From Acidiferrobacterales bacterium (GTDB lineage Bacteria > Pseudomonadota > Gammaproteobacteria > Acidiferrobacterales > SZUA-150), in the NCBI GenBank assembly GCA_947258385.1, contig CAMYII010000069.1, positions 82,024 through 114,439 on the forward strand: 32,416 nucleotides of DNA. The letters run 5' to 3'. The position numbers and the translations under genes are program-made. The notes under the pieces were generated by a model that saw only the letters and a program-made list of their open reading frames with translations, ran no database searches and was not told where the DNA came from. Below, piece after piece: positions 16,781 to 24,670 of this stretch (position 1 is its first letter; each line of letters opens with the position of its first letter).

Positions 16781-18259
16781 TCAACCGGCGGGCACCGTCC
16801 TGGACTTGGCCCATTGGCGCAACGCCGCGATCTTCTCCGCCATGACCACCGATAACGGACGCGTGCGCCTGACTTCCTCGAGGATATGCGCGGTCTCGAG
16901 TCTGGCCTTACTCGCATGAGAGGAATACAAGGCCGAGACCACCGCCTGCTCGATCTCCGACCCTGAAAAGTCCTCGGCGGCTTTTGCCAGCGCAGTTAAA
17001 TCAAACTCCGACGGCGTCAGGCCGCGCTTGTTCAAATGAACGCCAAAGATGGTGAGCCGGGTGGCCATATCCGGCAGGTCGACGAAAAATATCTCGTCCA
17101 TTCGCCCCTTGCGTACCAGTTCTGGCGGCAACGAGGTGATATCGTTGGCGGTCGCGACGACAAACACCCCCGATTTGTTCTCCGCCATCCAGGTAAGCAG
17201 GGTCCCGAGAATCCGGCGCGAGGTCCCGCTGTCCGATTCATCCGCCGCCAGCCCTTTTTCAATCTCGTCGATCCACAGCACACACGGCGCCATGACCGCG
17301 GCGGTCTTGAGCGAGGCGCGGAGATTTTTCTCCGTCTCCCCGATGTACTTGTTGTACAAAACGGCGAAGTCCAGCCTCAACAACGGGATATTCCACATGC
17401 CGGCCACCGCCCGGGCCGCGAGGCTCTTGCCGCAACCCTGAACGCCCAACAGCATGATGCCTTTGGGCTTATCGAGATTGCCCGGAGGCGCGTCATCCTG
17501 GAACACGGATCTGCGCTGCTCCAACCATCGCTTGAGATTCTTCAATCCGCCCACATCGGTGAAGCGCGCGGTCTCGTACTCAAATGTCAGCAGGCCTTCC
17601 TTGTTGAACAGCTTGTACTTCGCCGCCATGACCTCCGGCAGATCCTCCTGCGTAATCGCGCCATCGTCATAGATGGCGTTGCGCGCAAGCCGCTTGGCAT
17701 CGCTCATGGTCAGGCCGGAGAGATTGCGGATCAACAGATCCAAGGTCTTGCTGTCGGTCTTGACCCTGGCGCCCTGGTTGCGCGAGGACCATAGCCTGGC
17801 CTCGTCCATCACGATCTCTTTCAATTTGGCAGTATCAGGAAGCGACAGCTCGAAATGCGCGCACTGCTTGCGCAACTCGGGAGGTATCTCCAGGCTGTGA
17901 CTGATCAGGACCACGGTGTGCCCGAGCTCGTCGTAGGCCTGAGCGACCTCCCGCAGCGCGCGCACGATCAGCGGATCGGTGAAATAGGGATGAAAATCCA
18001 GTAACAGATACATCCCTTTTTTTGTCGTCGATCTTATTTGACCGATGACAGCGGCGGGCTCGATATTATGCCGCTGTGGTGGATAGTCCACATCCAGGCG
18101 CTGCAACCCCTGGGTCACCGTCCATCTAAACAAGGGCATGGCGAAACGCATGGCGATGCGTTTGAACATCTCGACAACCCGATTTTCTTCATGGGTCTCG
18201 ATCACGATAATCGGGATCCGGGATTTGATTGTTAGCTCGAGGTCGTAGATGTCATTCAT
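16781..18259 (-). CDS. Ycf46-like AAA+ ATPase
   Basis: A 492-residue protein. The N-terminal half (LELTIKSRIPIIVIETHEE..., LLLDFHPYF, VVLISHSLEIP) matches the domain preceding the ATPase in Ycf46 proteins of cyanobacteria, chloroplasts and scattered proteobacteria. The C-terminal half is a classical AAA module: TDVGGLKNLKRWL, Walker A GVQGCGKS (about 270-277), Walker B VLWIDEIEKG (about 331), sensor 1 VVATAND, and arginine-finger region RKGRMDEIFFVDLP. The cellular role of the family is poorly defined. ATG 18259 gives the family N-terminus; a longer frame from 18409 has no ribosome binding site and adds a hydrophobic stretch with no counterpart. The ribosome binding site is weak. A consensus -10 (TATAAT at 18288-18293, minus strand) lies about 30 bases upstream, without a clear -35. 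Confidence 0.88.
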   Translation of the reverse strand: MNDIYDLELTIKSRIPIIVIETHEENRVVEMFKRIAMRFAMPLFRWTVTQGLQRLDVDYPPQRHNIEPAAVIGQIRSTTKKGMYLLLDFHPYFTDPLIVRALREVAQAYDELGHTVVLISHSLEIPPELRKQCAHFELSLPDTAKLKEIVMDEARLWSSRNQGARVKTDSKTLDLLIRNLSGLTMSDAKRLARNAIYDDGAITQEDLPEVMAAKYKLFNKEGLLTFEYETARFTDVGGLKNLKRWLEQRRSVFQDDAPPGNLDKPKGIMLLGVQGCGKSLAARAVAGMWNIPLLRLDFAVLYNKYIGETEKNLRASLKTAAVMAPCVLWIDEIEKGLAADESDSGTSRRILGTLLTWMAENKSGVFVVATANDITSLPPELVRKGRMDEIFFVDLPDMATRLTIFGVHLNKRGLTPSEFDLTALAKAAEDFSGSEIEQAVVSALYSSHASKARLETAHILEEVRRTRPLSVVMAEKIAALRQWAKSRTVPAG

Positions 18260-18465
18260 ATCGCCGTCGGCACACCACGGGGGGCTTATTATATAAAGTA
18301 AGACAAACGGGTATATAGCCATATATAGGCCATGCCGCCGCCGCCCACAAGGATAGCGCGGCCGGGGCCGCAACGCCGCCCCCTGCGCAGGCAAAACTAC
18401 ACGACACACTCTTACGGACGCTACTGCTTGGTATGCACGTATAAGGCGGCGCTATCCGGGTCACG

Positions 18466-18683
18466 CCCGAATGGCACTTACTTAAGCCAAAATGTAGGGT
18501 GGGTTAGCGTTTTTTGCGCGCCCGAAGGAAGTGCCCTTGGGGTGTAACCCACCAAGCGTTGCGTAGCAACACAACACTTTTTCAATGAGTGCCTAGCGGC
18601 ACATCTGGTGGGTTACGGCACAAACTGCGTGCCTAACCCACCCTACATCGATTAAGAAGCCGCTTAAGTAAGTGCCATTCGGG
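18466..18683. repeat. Nested inverted-repeat element (MITE-like) between the AAA ATPase and rhodanese genes
   Basis: The element is bounded by a perfect 22-bp inverted repeat (18466-18487 and 18662-18683, beginning CCCGAATGGCACTTAC). Inside lies a second perfect 16-bp inverted pair, ATGTAGGGTGGGTTAG (18492-18507) and its complement (18633-18648), and inside that GTAACCCACCA (18543-18553) / TGGTGGGTTAC (18606-18616). It is about 218 bases with no coding potential. I recall GTAGGGTGGGTTA...TAACCCACC repeats as widespread in gammaproteobacterial intergenic regions, but cannot confirm this here. The remaining gap (18260-18848) holds only a separate hairpin, CCGCAGCC/GGCTGCGG at 18711-18729, and the rhodanese ribosome binding site. 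Confidence 0.85.
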
Positions 18684-18848
18684 TCGCGCCACGAACGCTA
18701 GGCGTCTGTCCCGCAGCCAGCGGCTGCGGTGCCCGGCGTCTATGGCGCGAGATCACCTACAAAACCCGGGCTTGCAATCGCGCTATCCAGGCCTTATTTA
18801 AGGCGTTGACTTGCCAACAGACCGTCAACAGTAAGGAGTCGAGACGCA

Positions 18849-19136
18849 ATGATATCGGATATTTCCTGCACAAAGGCCAGGGAACTGCTCGATCAGGGAG
18901 CGCAACTGGTCGATGTCCGTTCACAAATGGAATTCCAACGAGGCGCGTTGCCCGGCGCCGTCAATGTGCCGCTCGAGGTCATCAATGGCGCACATCAACA
19001 CCTGGATAGCGACAGGCCGGTTATCCTTTATTGCGTCACGGGCCGGCGCAGCGGCCATGCCAAGATGCTGTTGCAGTCAATGGGCTACGAATCGGTCCAC
19101 AACCTGGGATCCTTCCGCAACTTTCACAGCTGCTGA
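18849..19136 (+). CDS. Single-domain rhodanese-like protein
   Basis: A 95-residue cytoplasmic rhodanese domain without signal peptide. The family frame is complete: LVDVRSQMEFQRGALPGAVNVPLE, then the active-site loop CVTGRRSGHA with catalytic Cys62, then MGYESVHNLGS. The loop CxxGxRS is typical of sulfurtransferases carrying a persulfide on the cysteine. Small rhodaneses of this type relay sulfane sulfur between partners in sulfur metabolism or tRNA thiolation. AAGGAG lies about 10 bases before ATG 18849. No sulfur-pathway gene is directly adjacent. The end (GSFRNFHSC) replaces the more usual ...GG..W, so the C-terminus is slightly unusual. Confidence 0.93.
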   Translation: MISDISCTKARELLDQGAQLVDVRSQMEFQRGALPGAVNVPLEVINGAHQHLDSDRPVILYCVTGRRSGHAKMLLQSMGYESVHNLGSFRNFHSC

Positions 19137-19181
19137 GTCCGGGACCCCGGCCTTTCTTGTCAAGCTGTCTTGATGCCGCGG

Positions 19182-20204
19182 TCAGGCCGGCTTGCGGCCC
19201 ACCACCACCGCCTCGTTGTCATTGGCGAACAGGTAGGTCTCAACCTGCATGCCCACCCTGGTGAATTCGGCCTCGATCTCCGATGGCCGCAGGAAGTGAT
19301 TGCCCTGGACGTGCTCAGCCAGATTCTGGAACGCCATACCCCGACGCGAAGGATGACGCAGGGCCGAGCGCTGCGCCGGCCAGTGGGGTTCCCAGATCAC
19401 GGCGACACCGCCCGGCGACAGGTGCTCCTTTAATATACGAAAGACATTTTCCTTTTCGTCCCACACGTGATGCAGCGCCCGGTTCATCGCAATCAGATCC
19501 ACCGGCTCTTCAATGGTAAACTCATGGATATCGCCCTGCCTGAAGCTCAAACGCTGCGCCAGGCCGGCCTGTTGCGCCAACGCGCCTGCCTGCCTGATAT
19601 TCTCCTCAAAACCGTCCAGGCCGATCCCATTTAAGCGCGTATAGCGCGCCGCCAGCTTGCGCAGATACCAGCCGTTGCCGCAGCCAAGGTCGACCGCGAT
19701 CCCGCCGCGGGCATCGACCTCGCCATAGGCCGGGAGCCTCGGCAGGATCTCGCGCTCGAACAGTCCGCCGAACATCGTCTCCAACATGGGACCGAACCAC
19801 GGCAGGATGGTCGCGCGCTCCGCCAACACCTTCTCGCCGGGACGTTCCCCGCTCGGCATGAGCCCGGCGGCGCGCTCGGCCATGTGGGCGGACAACACGC
19901 TATGGACCGCGAATGGCATGAGCGTGCCGCTCGCCTCGGGCAGGAAGCCCACGCCCAGCGGCGTCAGGGCAAACTTGCCCTGTGCATCCTCCAGATAGCC
20001 AAAGGCGTAGGCCACGTCGCACCAGCGCGTCACATAGCCCGTATCCATCCCCGCCGCCTGCGCCAGCTCCGCGGCGCCCGCCGCGCCGAGCTCATGCAAA
20101 CGGGAAAACAGCGCATTGACCACGCCGATAAAGGCGACCTGCAGGGACAGGGCACCTTGCGCCTGGCCCATCACCTGTTCGCGTAATTCCTGGGAAACAC
20201 TCAT
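19182..20204 (-). CDS. SAM-dependent methyltransferase with N-terminal winged-helix domain
   Basis: A 340-residue protein. The N-terminal part (about 1-90) is a winged-helix dimerisation domain as in O-methyltransferase-like proteins (LSLQVAFIGVVNALFSRLHELG, MDTGYVTRWCDVAYAFGYLE). The C-terminal Rossmann domain has the SAM motif VDLGCGNGWYLRKLA (about residue 170), then an acidic residue in GLDGFEEN, motif DIHEF, and the post-motif LIAMNRALHHVWDEK. The methyl acceptor is unknown. ATG 20204 is preceded by AAGGAG at about 9 bases. It converges with the rhodanese gene (45 bases between stops) and is followed upstream by a dispersed repeat, so it is probably transcribed alone. Confidence 0.9.
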   Translation of the reverse strand: MSVSQELREQVMGQAQGALSLQVAFIGVVNALFSRLHELGAAGAAELAQAAGMDTGYVTRWCDVAYAFGYLEDAQGKFALTPLGVGFLPEASGTLMPFAVHSVLSAHMAERAAGLMPSGERPGEKVLAERATILPWFGPMLETMFGGLFEREILPRLPAYGEVDARGGIAVDLGCGNGWYLRKLAARYTRLNGIGLDGFEENIRQAGALAQQAGLAQRLSFRQGDIHEFTIEEPVDLIAMNRALHHVWDEKENVFRILKEHLSPGGVAVIWEPHWPAQRSALRHPSRRGMAFQNLAEHVQGNHFLRPSEIEAEFTRVGMQVETYLFANDNEAVVVGRKPA

Positions 20205-20249
20205 GCGCCGACACTCCTTGCGTTATAACTCACTGCACCCATGACCTTA

Positions 20250-20441
20250 GAACCTATCTCAAGTTACCTTCCGCCCCCTGGTGCGGTGGAACCAACGCAG
20301 AGGTCGCGCAGGCGCAAAGTACGCGAAGAAAGCAGAAACGCTTTATTTCGAAGTAGTCTCTGCGTTCTCCGCGCCTTGGCGTGCTTTGCGTTGCTTCCAG
20401 GGCGTGAAGGGTTGCCGGGCGTTTGAGCTTGAGACAGGTTC
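20250..20441 (-). repeat. Dispersed MITE-like repeat, copy B (complete)
   Basis: This is an inverted copy of 1174-1351. It is bounded by imperfect terminal inverted repeats: GAACCTATCTCAAG (20250-20263) and the complement of GAACCTGTCTCAAG (20428-20441), differing at one of 14 positions. No transposase or convincing reading frame lies within. It sits between the methyltransferase promoter side and the 3' end of the first beta-helix gene. The rest of the gap (20205-20552) holds nothing else I can identify. Confidence 0.75.
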
Positions 20442-20552
20442 CAGTCTATCGTCAGATCACAGGCTCCGTCGCGCCCGGCGTGACGCCCGGTCAACTCCGT
20501 GGGCATACCGAATTGCTCGCAGCAGCGATACACACCGGCTCGAGCGCTGCGC

Positions 20553-22277
20553 TCAATGCGGCATTTCTTCGCTGAGCACTTTACTGACTGCAATCAGCGG
20601 CATCAGGCCGACGCGCACCGCCGCGCGCAGGCCCGCATGACGGCGCAGAAACTCGGCGAGCGGCGGGCTGTGGCGATAATAAAGCTCTACAAAAGTGCGG
20701 CCGGCGGCATTGGCCTGCAGATGACTGTCGCGCAATGCCCGCAGCGCGTGTATCTCCGGCGCCATGGGACTGCCAAAGGCGGCGGTGGCGATAAAACAAT
20801 CGCTGCAGTTGATAAGGGTTTCCACTTCAGCGGTGTTGTTGGCGAGGTTGGAATCGTTTTCAGCCGAGCTGATGGTGGCGGTATTGGTCTGGCTGCCGAC
20901 CTCATCGGCGGTAACGGTGATCGAGAATGTCTGGCTGGCGCCGGCGGCGAAGGCCCCGATGGAACAAGTGACCACGCCCAGCGTGTGAACGCAACCGCCG
21001 GTGGCGGACACAAACGTCACATCGGCGGGCAGCGTATCGGTGACAACCACGCTGGTTGCGTCCTCCGAGCCGATATTACTTGCGGTCAGGGTGTAATAAA
21101 TGCTGCGGTCAAGATCGACACAATCGTCATGGTGTTGCTTGCTGATCGAGAGATCCACCGGGGGCGTCCATTCATAGGCGCCGATGTCACATGATGTTCC
21201 CGACCGAGGTACGCCACGCTGGTCTTCGGCCGAGCAGGCGCCGCTGTCACCGGCGTCGATCGCCACGCTGCCTGCGGTCAGCGCGTGAGTATCCGTCGGG
21301 CCGCCATTATTGGCCAGTGCTACCAGCACCAGGTTGGTATTGGAAAGATCGCCGGCGGCGGCAAAACCACAGGTGTCGGCACTGTCGAGGTTGTTGCCGA
21401 TGGAACTGATGCTGCCGCCGCAGTTGTCAGTCGTGTTCCCGGCCAGCAATGTGTTTTTGAGCGTAGCGGTCCCATTATTATACAGTCCGCTGCCCCCGCT
21501 ATCGGCGGTATTATTGCTCAGCGTGACATTGGTCAACGTCAGCCCCGCGGCGGGACCGTTGTAGATACCACCACCTAACGAACCGGCGGCACTGGCCGTA
21601 TTGCCGCTGAACGTGCTGTCCTGCACAGAAGGGCCTCCGGCGCCATAATTCGCCAGCCCGCCGCCATGACCGGCCGTTGTCTCATTGCCGCTGAAGGTGC
21701 TCTTTGTGATGGTGAGCGTGCCGGAACTGTACACACCGCCGCCATCCAGCTCCGCAACATTCCTGTCGATCGTCACGGAGTCCAGGGTGAGGGTTCCCAA
21801 ATTAGAAATCCCGCCGCCAAAGGAACCCGAAATGTTGCCGTTTTGGATTTTGACACTGGAAATCGTCGCCCCGCCCGAGCCGTGAATATGAAATACGCGA
21901 TCCGCGATGACGCTCCCATTGCCATCGATGATAGTGCTGCGGGCACCGGCACCGGTGATCGTAATGGTGCTGGTGATGTCCAGATCACCGTCTTGCGCGG
22001 TGTCATCGATGCCGCTGCGCGTCAGTGTGTACGTGAAGGCTGAGAGATTAATCGTATGGCTGCCGCCCAGCGCATTCGCCTCCTGGATTGCCGCACGCAG
22101 CGTGCAGTTATTCGATCCGTCATTACATGAGTTGTCTCCTGGACTACTGTCTGCGACGTCATCGATGCTGTCGACGGTAAAGGTCAGGGCATGCACGGGC
22201 ACGGAAAACAACAGCCCCGCGATAAGTATGCTCAGCGCCGCGTATCGTTGGGCTCTCCTAGCAGCAATATGCTTCAA
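20553..22277 (-). CDS. Secreted beta-helix protein with CSLREA-like motif, DUF11 and CFI-box C-terminus (paralog 1)
   Basis: A secreted protein of about 574 residues. A signal peptide (AALSILIAGLLFSVPVHA) precedes LTFTVDS and a CSLREA-type motif, NCTLRAAIQEAN. A right-handed parallel beta-helix follows, with repeated 'GGGI.N.GTLTL..ST.SGN.A' coils (about 90-340), ending in the choice-of-anchor-type AIDAG...DQRGVPR...CDIGAYEW. A DUF11 domain (about 375-480, VTDTLPADVTFVSA) comes next, and the C-terminus is a CFI-box (CFIATAAFGS...FVELYYRHSPP...LRAAVRVGLMPL). The CFI-box is regarded as a probable sorting or processing tail. The TTG start at 22277 is preferred for its GGGAGG 5 bases upstream; ATG 22295 is an alternative without a binding site. 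The next gene upstream is its paralog. Confidence 0.85.
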   Translation of the reverse strand: MKHIAARRAQRYAALSILIAGLLFSVPVHALTFTVDSIDDVADSSPGDNSCNDGSNNCTLRAAIQEANALGGSHTINLSAFTYTLTRSGIDDTAQDGDLDITSTITITGAGARSTIIDGNGSVIADRVFHIHGSGGATISSVKIQNGNISGSFGGGISNLGTLTLDSVTIDRNVAELDGGGVYSSGTLTITKSTFSGNETTAGHGGGLANYGAGGPSVQDSTFSGNTASAAGSLGGGIYNGPAAGLTLTNVTLSNNTADSGGSGLYNNGTATLKNTLLAGNTTDNCGGSISSIGNNLDSADTCGFAAAGDLSNTNLVLVALANNGGPTDTHALTAGSVAIDAGDSGACSAEDQRGVPRSGTSCDIGAYEWTPPVDLSISKQHHDDCVDLDRSIYYTLTASNIGSEDATSVVVTDTLPADVTFVSATGGCVHTLGVVTCSIGAFAAGASQTFSITVTADEVGSQTNTATISSAENDSNLANNTAEVETLINCSDCFIATAAFGSPMAPEIHALRALRDSHLQANAAGRTFVELYYRHSPPLAEFLRRHAGLRAAVRVGLMPLIAVSKVLSEEMPH

Positions 22278-22343
22278 ACTCACCTCCCGTATCATGGCGA
22301 TATCGAGGGCTGCACCAGCGCTAGCGCACGGCTCAGCCGCAAA

Positions 22344-22367
22344 CGCCTATCGTGTCTGTTATAGGCG
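22344..22367. other. Hairpin between the two paralogous beta-helix genes
   Basis: CGCCTAT (22344-22350) and ATAGGCG (22361-22367) form a perfect 7-bp stem 11 bases downstream of the 22379 stop. There is no strong T-run on either side, so it may be a weak terminator or an mRNA-processing hairpin between the two cotranscribed genes. Confidence 0.5.
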
Positions 22368-22378
22368 ATAATCGCTTG

Positions 22379-24133
22379 TCAAATGCGGCCACTATTTTTT
22401 TCTTTGTCCGCCCCGGCCAGCGTCTTGCTCAGCGCGACCAGCGGCATCAGCCCGACCCGCACCGCCGCGCGCAGTCCGTCGTGGCGGCGCAGGGCATCGG
22501 CGACCGGCGGGCTATAAGAATAGTATAGCTCAACAAACTTACGGCCAATGGCGTTGGTCTTGAGATAACTGTCACGGAAGGCACGCAGATAACGCGTCTC
22601 CAGCGCGCTGCCGCCACCGAAGGCGGCGGTGGCGATGAAACAATCGGAACAGTCAACCGTGGTATATTCATTCGACGTGTTGTCGTCGATGTCGGCGTCG
22701 TTCTCGATGGAATAAATGGCCGCGCTGTTTGCCTTGATGGCGGCCTGCTCGGCGATGGCATCGACCGTCAGGGTGATGGTGAATGTCCGGATGGTGCCGG
22801 CGCCAAAACTTCCCATATCACACAGCACCGTACGTTCGTATCGCGTACAGCCCGGAGAAGCGGAAACAAAGGTCATCTCGGTAGGCAGCGTGTCTATGAT
22901 CTTGACCCCGGTGGCGCCAACCGTGCCCACATTGTTCGCGGTGAGGGTATACGTGACCGGGTCGCCCAGATCGGGACAATCATCGTTGTGTCTGTTGATA
23001 ATCGAAAGACTCACCGCCGCGGTCCATTCATAGGCGCCGATGTCACAGATTGCGCCACTCCCGCCGTCGACGGGCCGCGGTACGCCCCGCTGATCGGTCG
23101 CGGGCAAGGGACAGGTCGGATCAGCCGTATCGATCGCCGGGCTGCCGCTTGGCAAGGCGTGTGTGTTCGTCGGACCGCCGTTGTCCGCCAGCCCGCCCAG
23201 CTGCGGGTCGGTAATGGTCTGATCATTGGCCTGATTGAAGCCACACGTATCTTCACTATCAATATTGTAATTGTTGGAAGTGATATTGGTGGAGCAGTTA
23301 TTAACGGTATTGGCGTTGACAATACTGCCCGTGGCTGTGGTGGTGCCGAGATTGTAAATACCCCCGCCATCGGTGCCGGCCGTATTGCCGTTGAGGGTGA
23401 CATGAGTCAAGGCTATGTTGGCGCCGGCCACATTATAAAGGCCGCCACCCAGATCCGTGGCGCTGTTACCACTGATGGTGCTGTTGGTGACAGCAACGCT
23501 GCCAATATTATTAAAAATGGCACCACCCCGCCCGGCACTGTTTGCATTCACGGTGCAGCGCTCAAGCGTGAGGGTACCGTCGTTATAGATTGCTCCACCA
23601 TCGTTGGGCCCGGCGGCGTTGGCCGTCAAGGTACAATCGTTAAGGGTCAGCGTCGCGCTGTTACGGATGGCGCCGCCGTGCGCGCTCAGAATGTTGCCTT
23701 GGCGAATCGTAACGCCGGTAATAATCGTAGAACCTGACAAGATATGAAATACGCGATCGATGCCGGCACCGCTAATAACGACGCTGCGGGCATCGGCGAC
23801 GCTGACAGGCCTGATAGTGATATCGGCATTGATATCCAGGTCACCGCTCGCTGCCAGGTCCTCACCGCTACCGGACAGGCTGAGACTATAGGTGCCCGGC
23901 TGAAGCTCTATGATGTGACTGCCACCAAGGTTATTGGCCTCTTGAATGGCCGCGCGCAGCGTGCACTTACCCGAGCCATCATCACAAGACCCATCCCCCA
24001 GACTACTGTCTATGGCATCAATGGTGCTGTCGACGGTAAAGGTCAGAGCATTAACCGGCGCGGCTAAAACAAGCCCGGCGACCAGGATGGCCGCCCTGCT
24101 GCGCCATGAGGTGTTATTGCCGAAAAAAGGCAT
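22379..24133 (-). CDS. Secreted beta-helix protein with CSLREA-like motif, DUF11 and CFI-box C-terminus (paralog 2)
   Basis: A 584-residue paralog of the preceding protein with the same order of parts: signal peptide (AAILVAGLVLAAPVNA), LTFTVDST, the motif KCTLRAAIQEAN, a beta-helix of Asn/Gly-rich coils with GGAIYNDGTLTL-type repeats, the AIDTADP...DQRGVPR...CDIGAYEW closing region, DUF11 (IIDTLPTEMTFVSASPGC), and the CFI-box tail CFIATAAFGG...FVELYYSYSPP...LRAAVRVGLMPL. The tail ends with an extra charged stretch (GADKEKNSGRI). ATG 24133 has a G-rich binding site 9 bases upstream. The two genes lie 101 bases apart, head to tail, which indicates tandem duplication. Likely exported, possibly surface-associated; no enzymatic residues are recognisable. 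Confidence 0.87.
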   Translation of the reverse strand: MPFFGNNTSWRSRAAILVAGLVLAAPVNALTFTVDSTIDAIDSSLGDGSCDDGSGKCTLRAAIQEANNLGGSHIIELQPGTYSLSLSGSGEDLAASGDLDINADITIRPVSVADARSVVISGAGIDRVFHILSGSTIITGVTIRQGNILSAHGGAIRNSATLTLNDCTLTANAAGPNDGGAIYNDGTLTLERCTVNANSAGRGGAIFNNIGSVAVTNSTISGNSATDLGGGLYNVAGANIALTHVTLNGNTAGTDGGGIYNLGTTTATGSIVNANTVNNCSTNITSNNYNIDSEDTCGFNQANDQTITDPQLGGLADNGGPTNTHALPSGSPAIDTADPTCPLPATDQRGVPRPVDGGSGAICDIGAYEWTAAVSLSIINRHNDDCPDLGDPVTYTLTANNVGTVGATGVKIIDTLPTEMTFVSASPGCTRYERTVLCDMGSFGAGTIRTFTITLTVDAIAEQAAIKANSAAIYSIENDADIDDNTSNEYTTVDCSDCFIATAAFGGGSALETRYLRAFRDSYLKTNAIGRKFVELYYSYSPPVADALRRHDGLRAAVRVGLMPLVALSKTLAGADKEKNSGRI

Positions 24134-24670
24134 TATTCAGGTATCCCCCCAGGATGGTCTTGGGTTATCGCGGAGCTGGCGCTCCAGGTTGAAGTGTCTG
24201 CACCGTCGTCATATTTTCACCTGTTCAGAAATGCCGGTTTTCTGACATCGCAATTTCAAGCGGGCAGGCCATAAAATGCCAAATAGCCCTGTGCTGACAG
24301 CAACGTCAAAGCAATCTGTCAAATCCGGAAAGATCATACCAGATACCCTTTCCGGCCGGAACGGCGAGGGGGTACTCCTTGGAGACCCGGGCCGCGCGCC
24401 CCCCATCCGACAGTTCAGGCCGCCTGCTACCGGGCCCCGGTGCAAGCGGCGGCTGATGACCGGGGCAGGCGACCCGATAATACGGCTAAGGACCACGGTA
24501 ATCACGCCATCCTGCGGTTGCGGCGCACCGGCCGCCCGGGCGGGTCGCGTGCCCCCCAAAGTTGCCTTTGCGCAGGAAAAAGACTACTTTTTTTAGCAGG
24601 CCTAAGAAAACCCTGGCACCGCGCAAAAAACCGTTTTTTCAGGCCTGGGAGAAAATGATTGGGTGCATGA
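24134..24670. other. Divergent intergenic region between the beta-helix and kinase genes
   Basis: A 537-base stretch between divergent genes, so both upstream regions lie here. Visible elements: a stem TCCGGAAAG/CTTTCCGG around 24327-24355, and an A6-CCG-T6 hairpin at 24625-24639 just before the kinase gene. The stretch contains no credible gene and no sigma70 promoter I would commit to. Confidence 0.5.

Noticed and set aside
24500-24600. GC-rich inverted segments suggesting a riboswitch upstream of the beta-helix gene
   Set aside because: Pairing is scattered and no known riboswitch core is present. Composition alone explains it.
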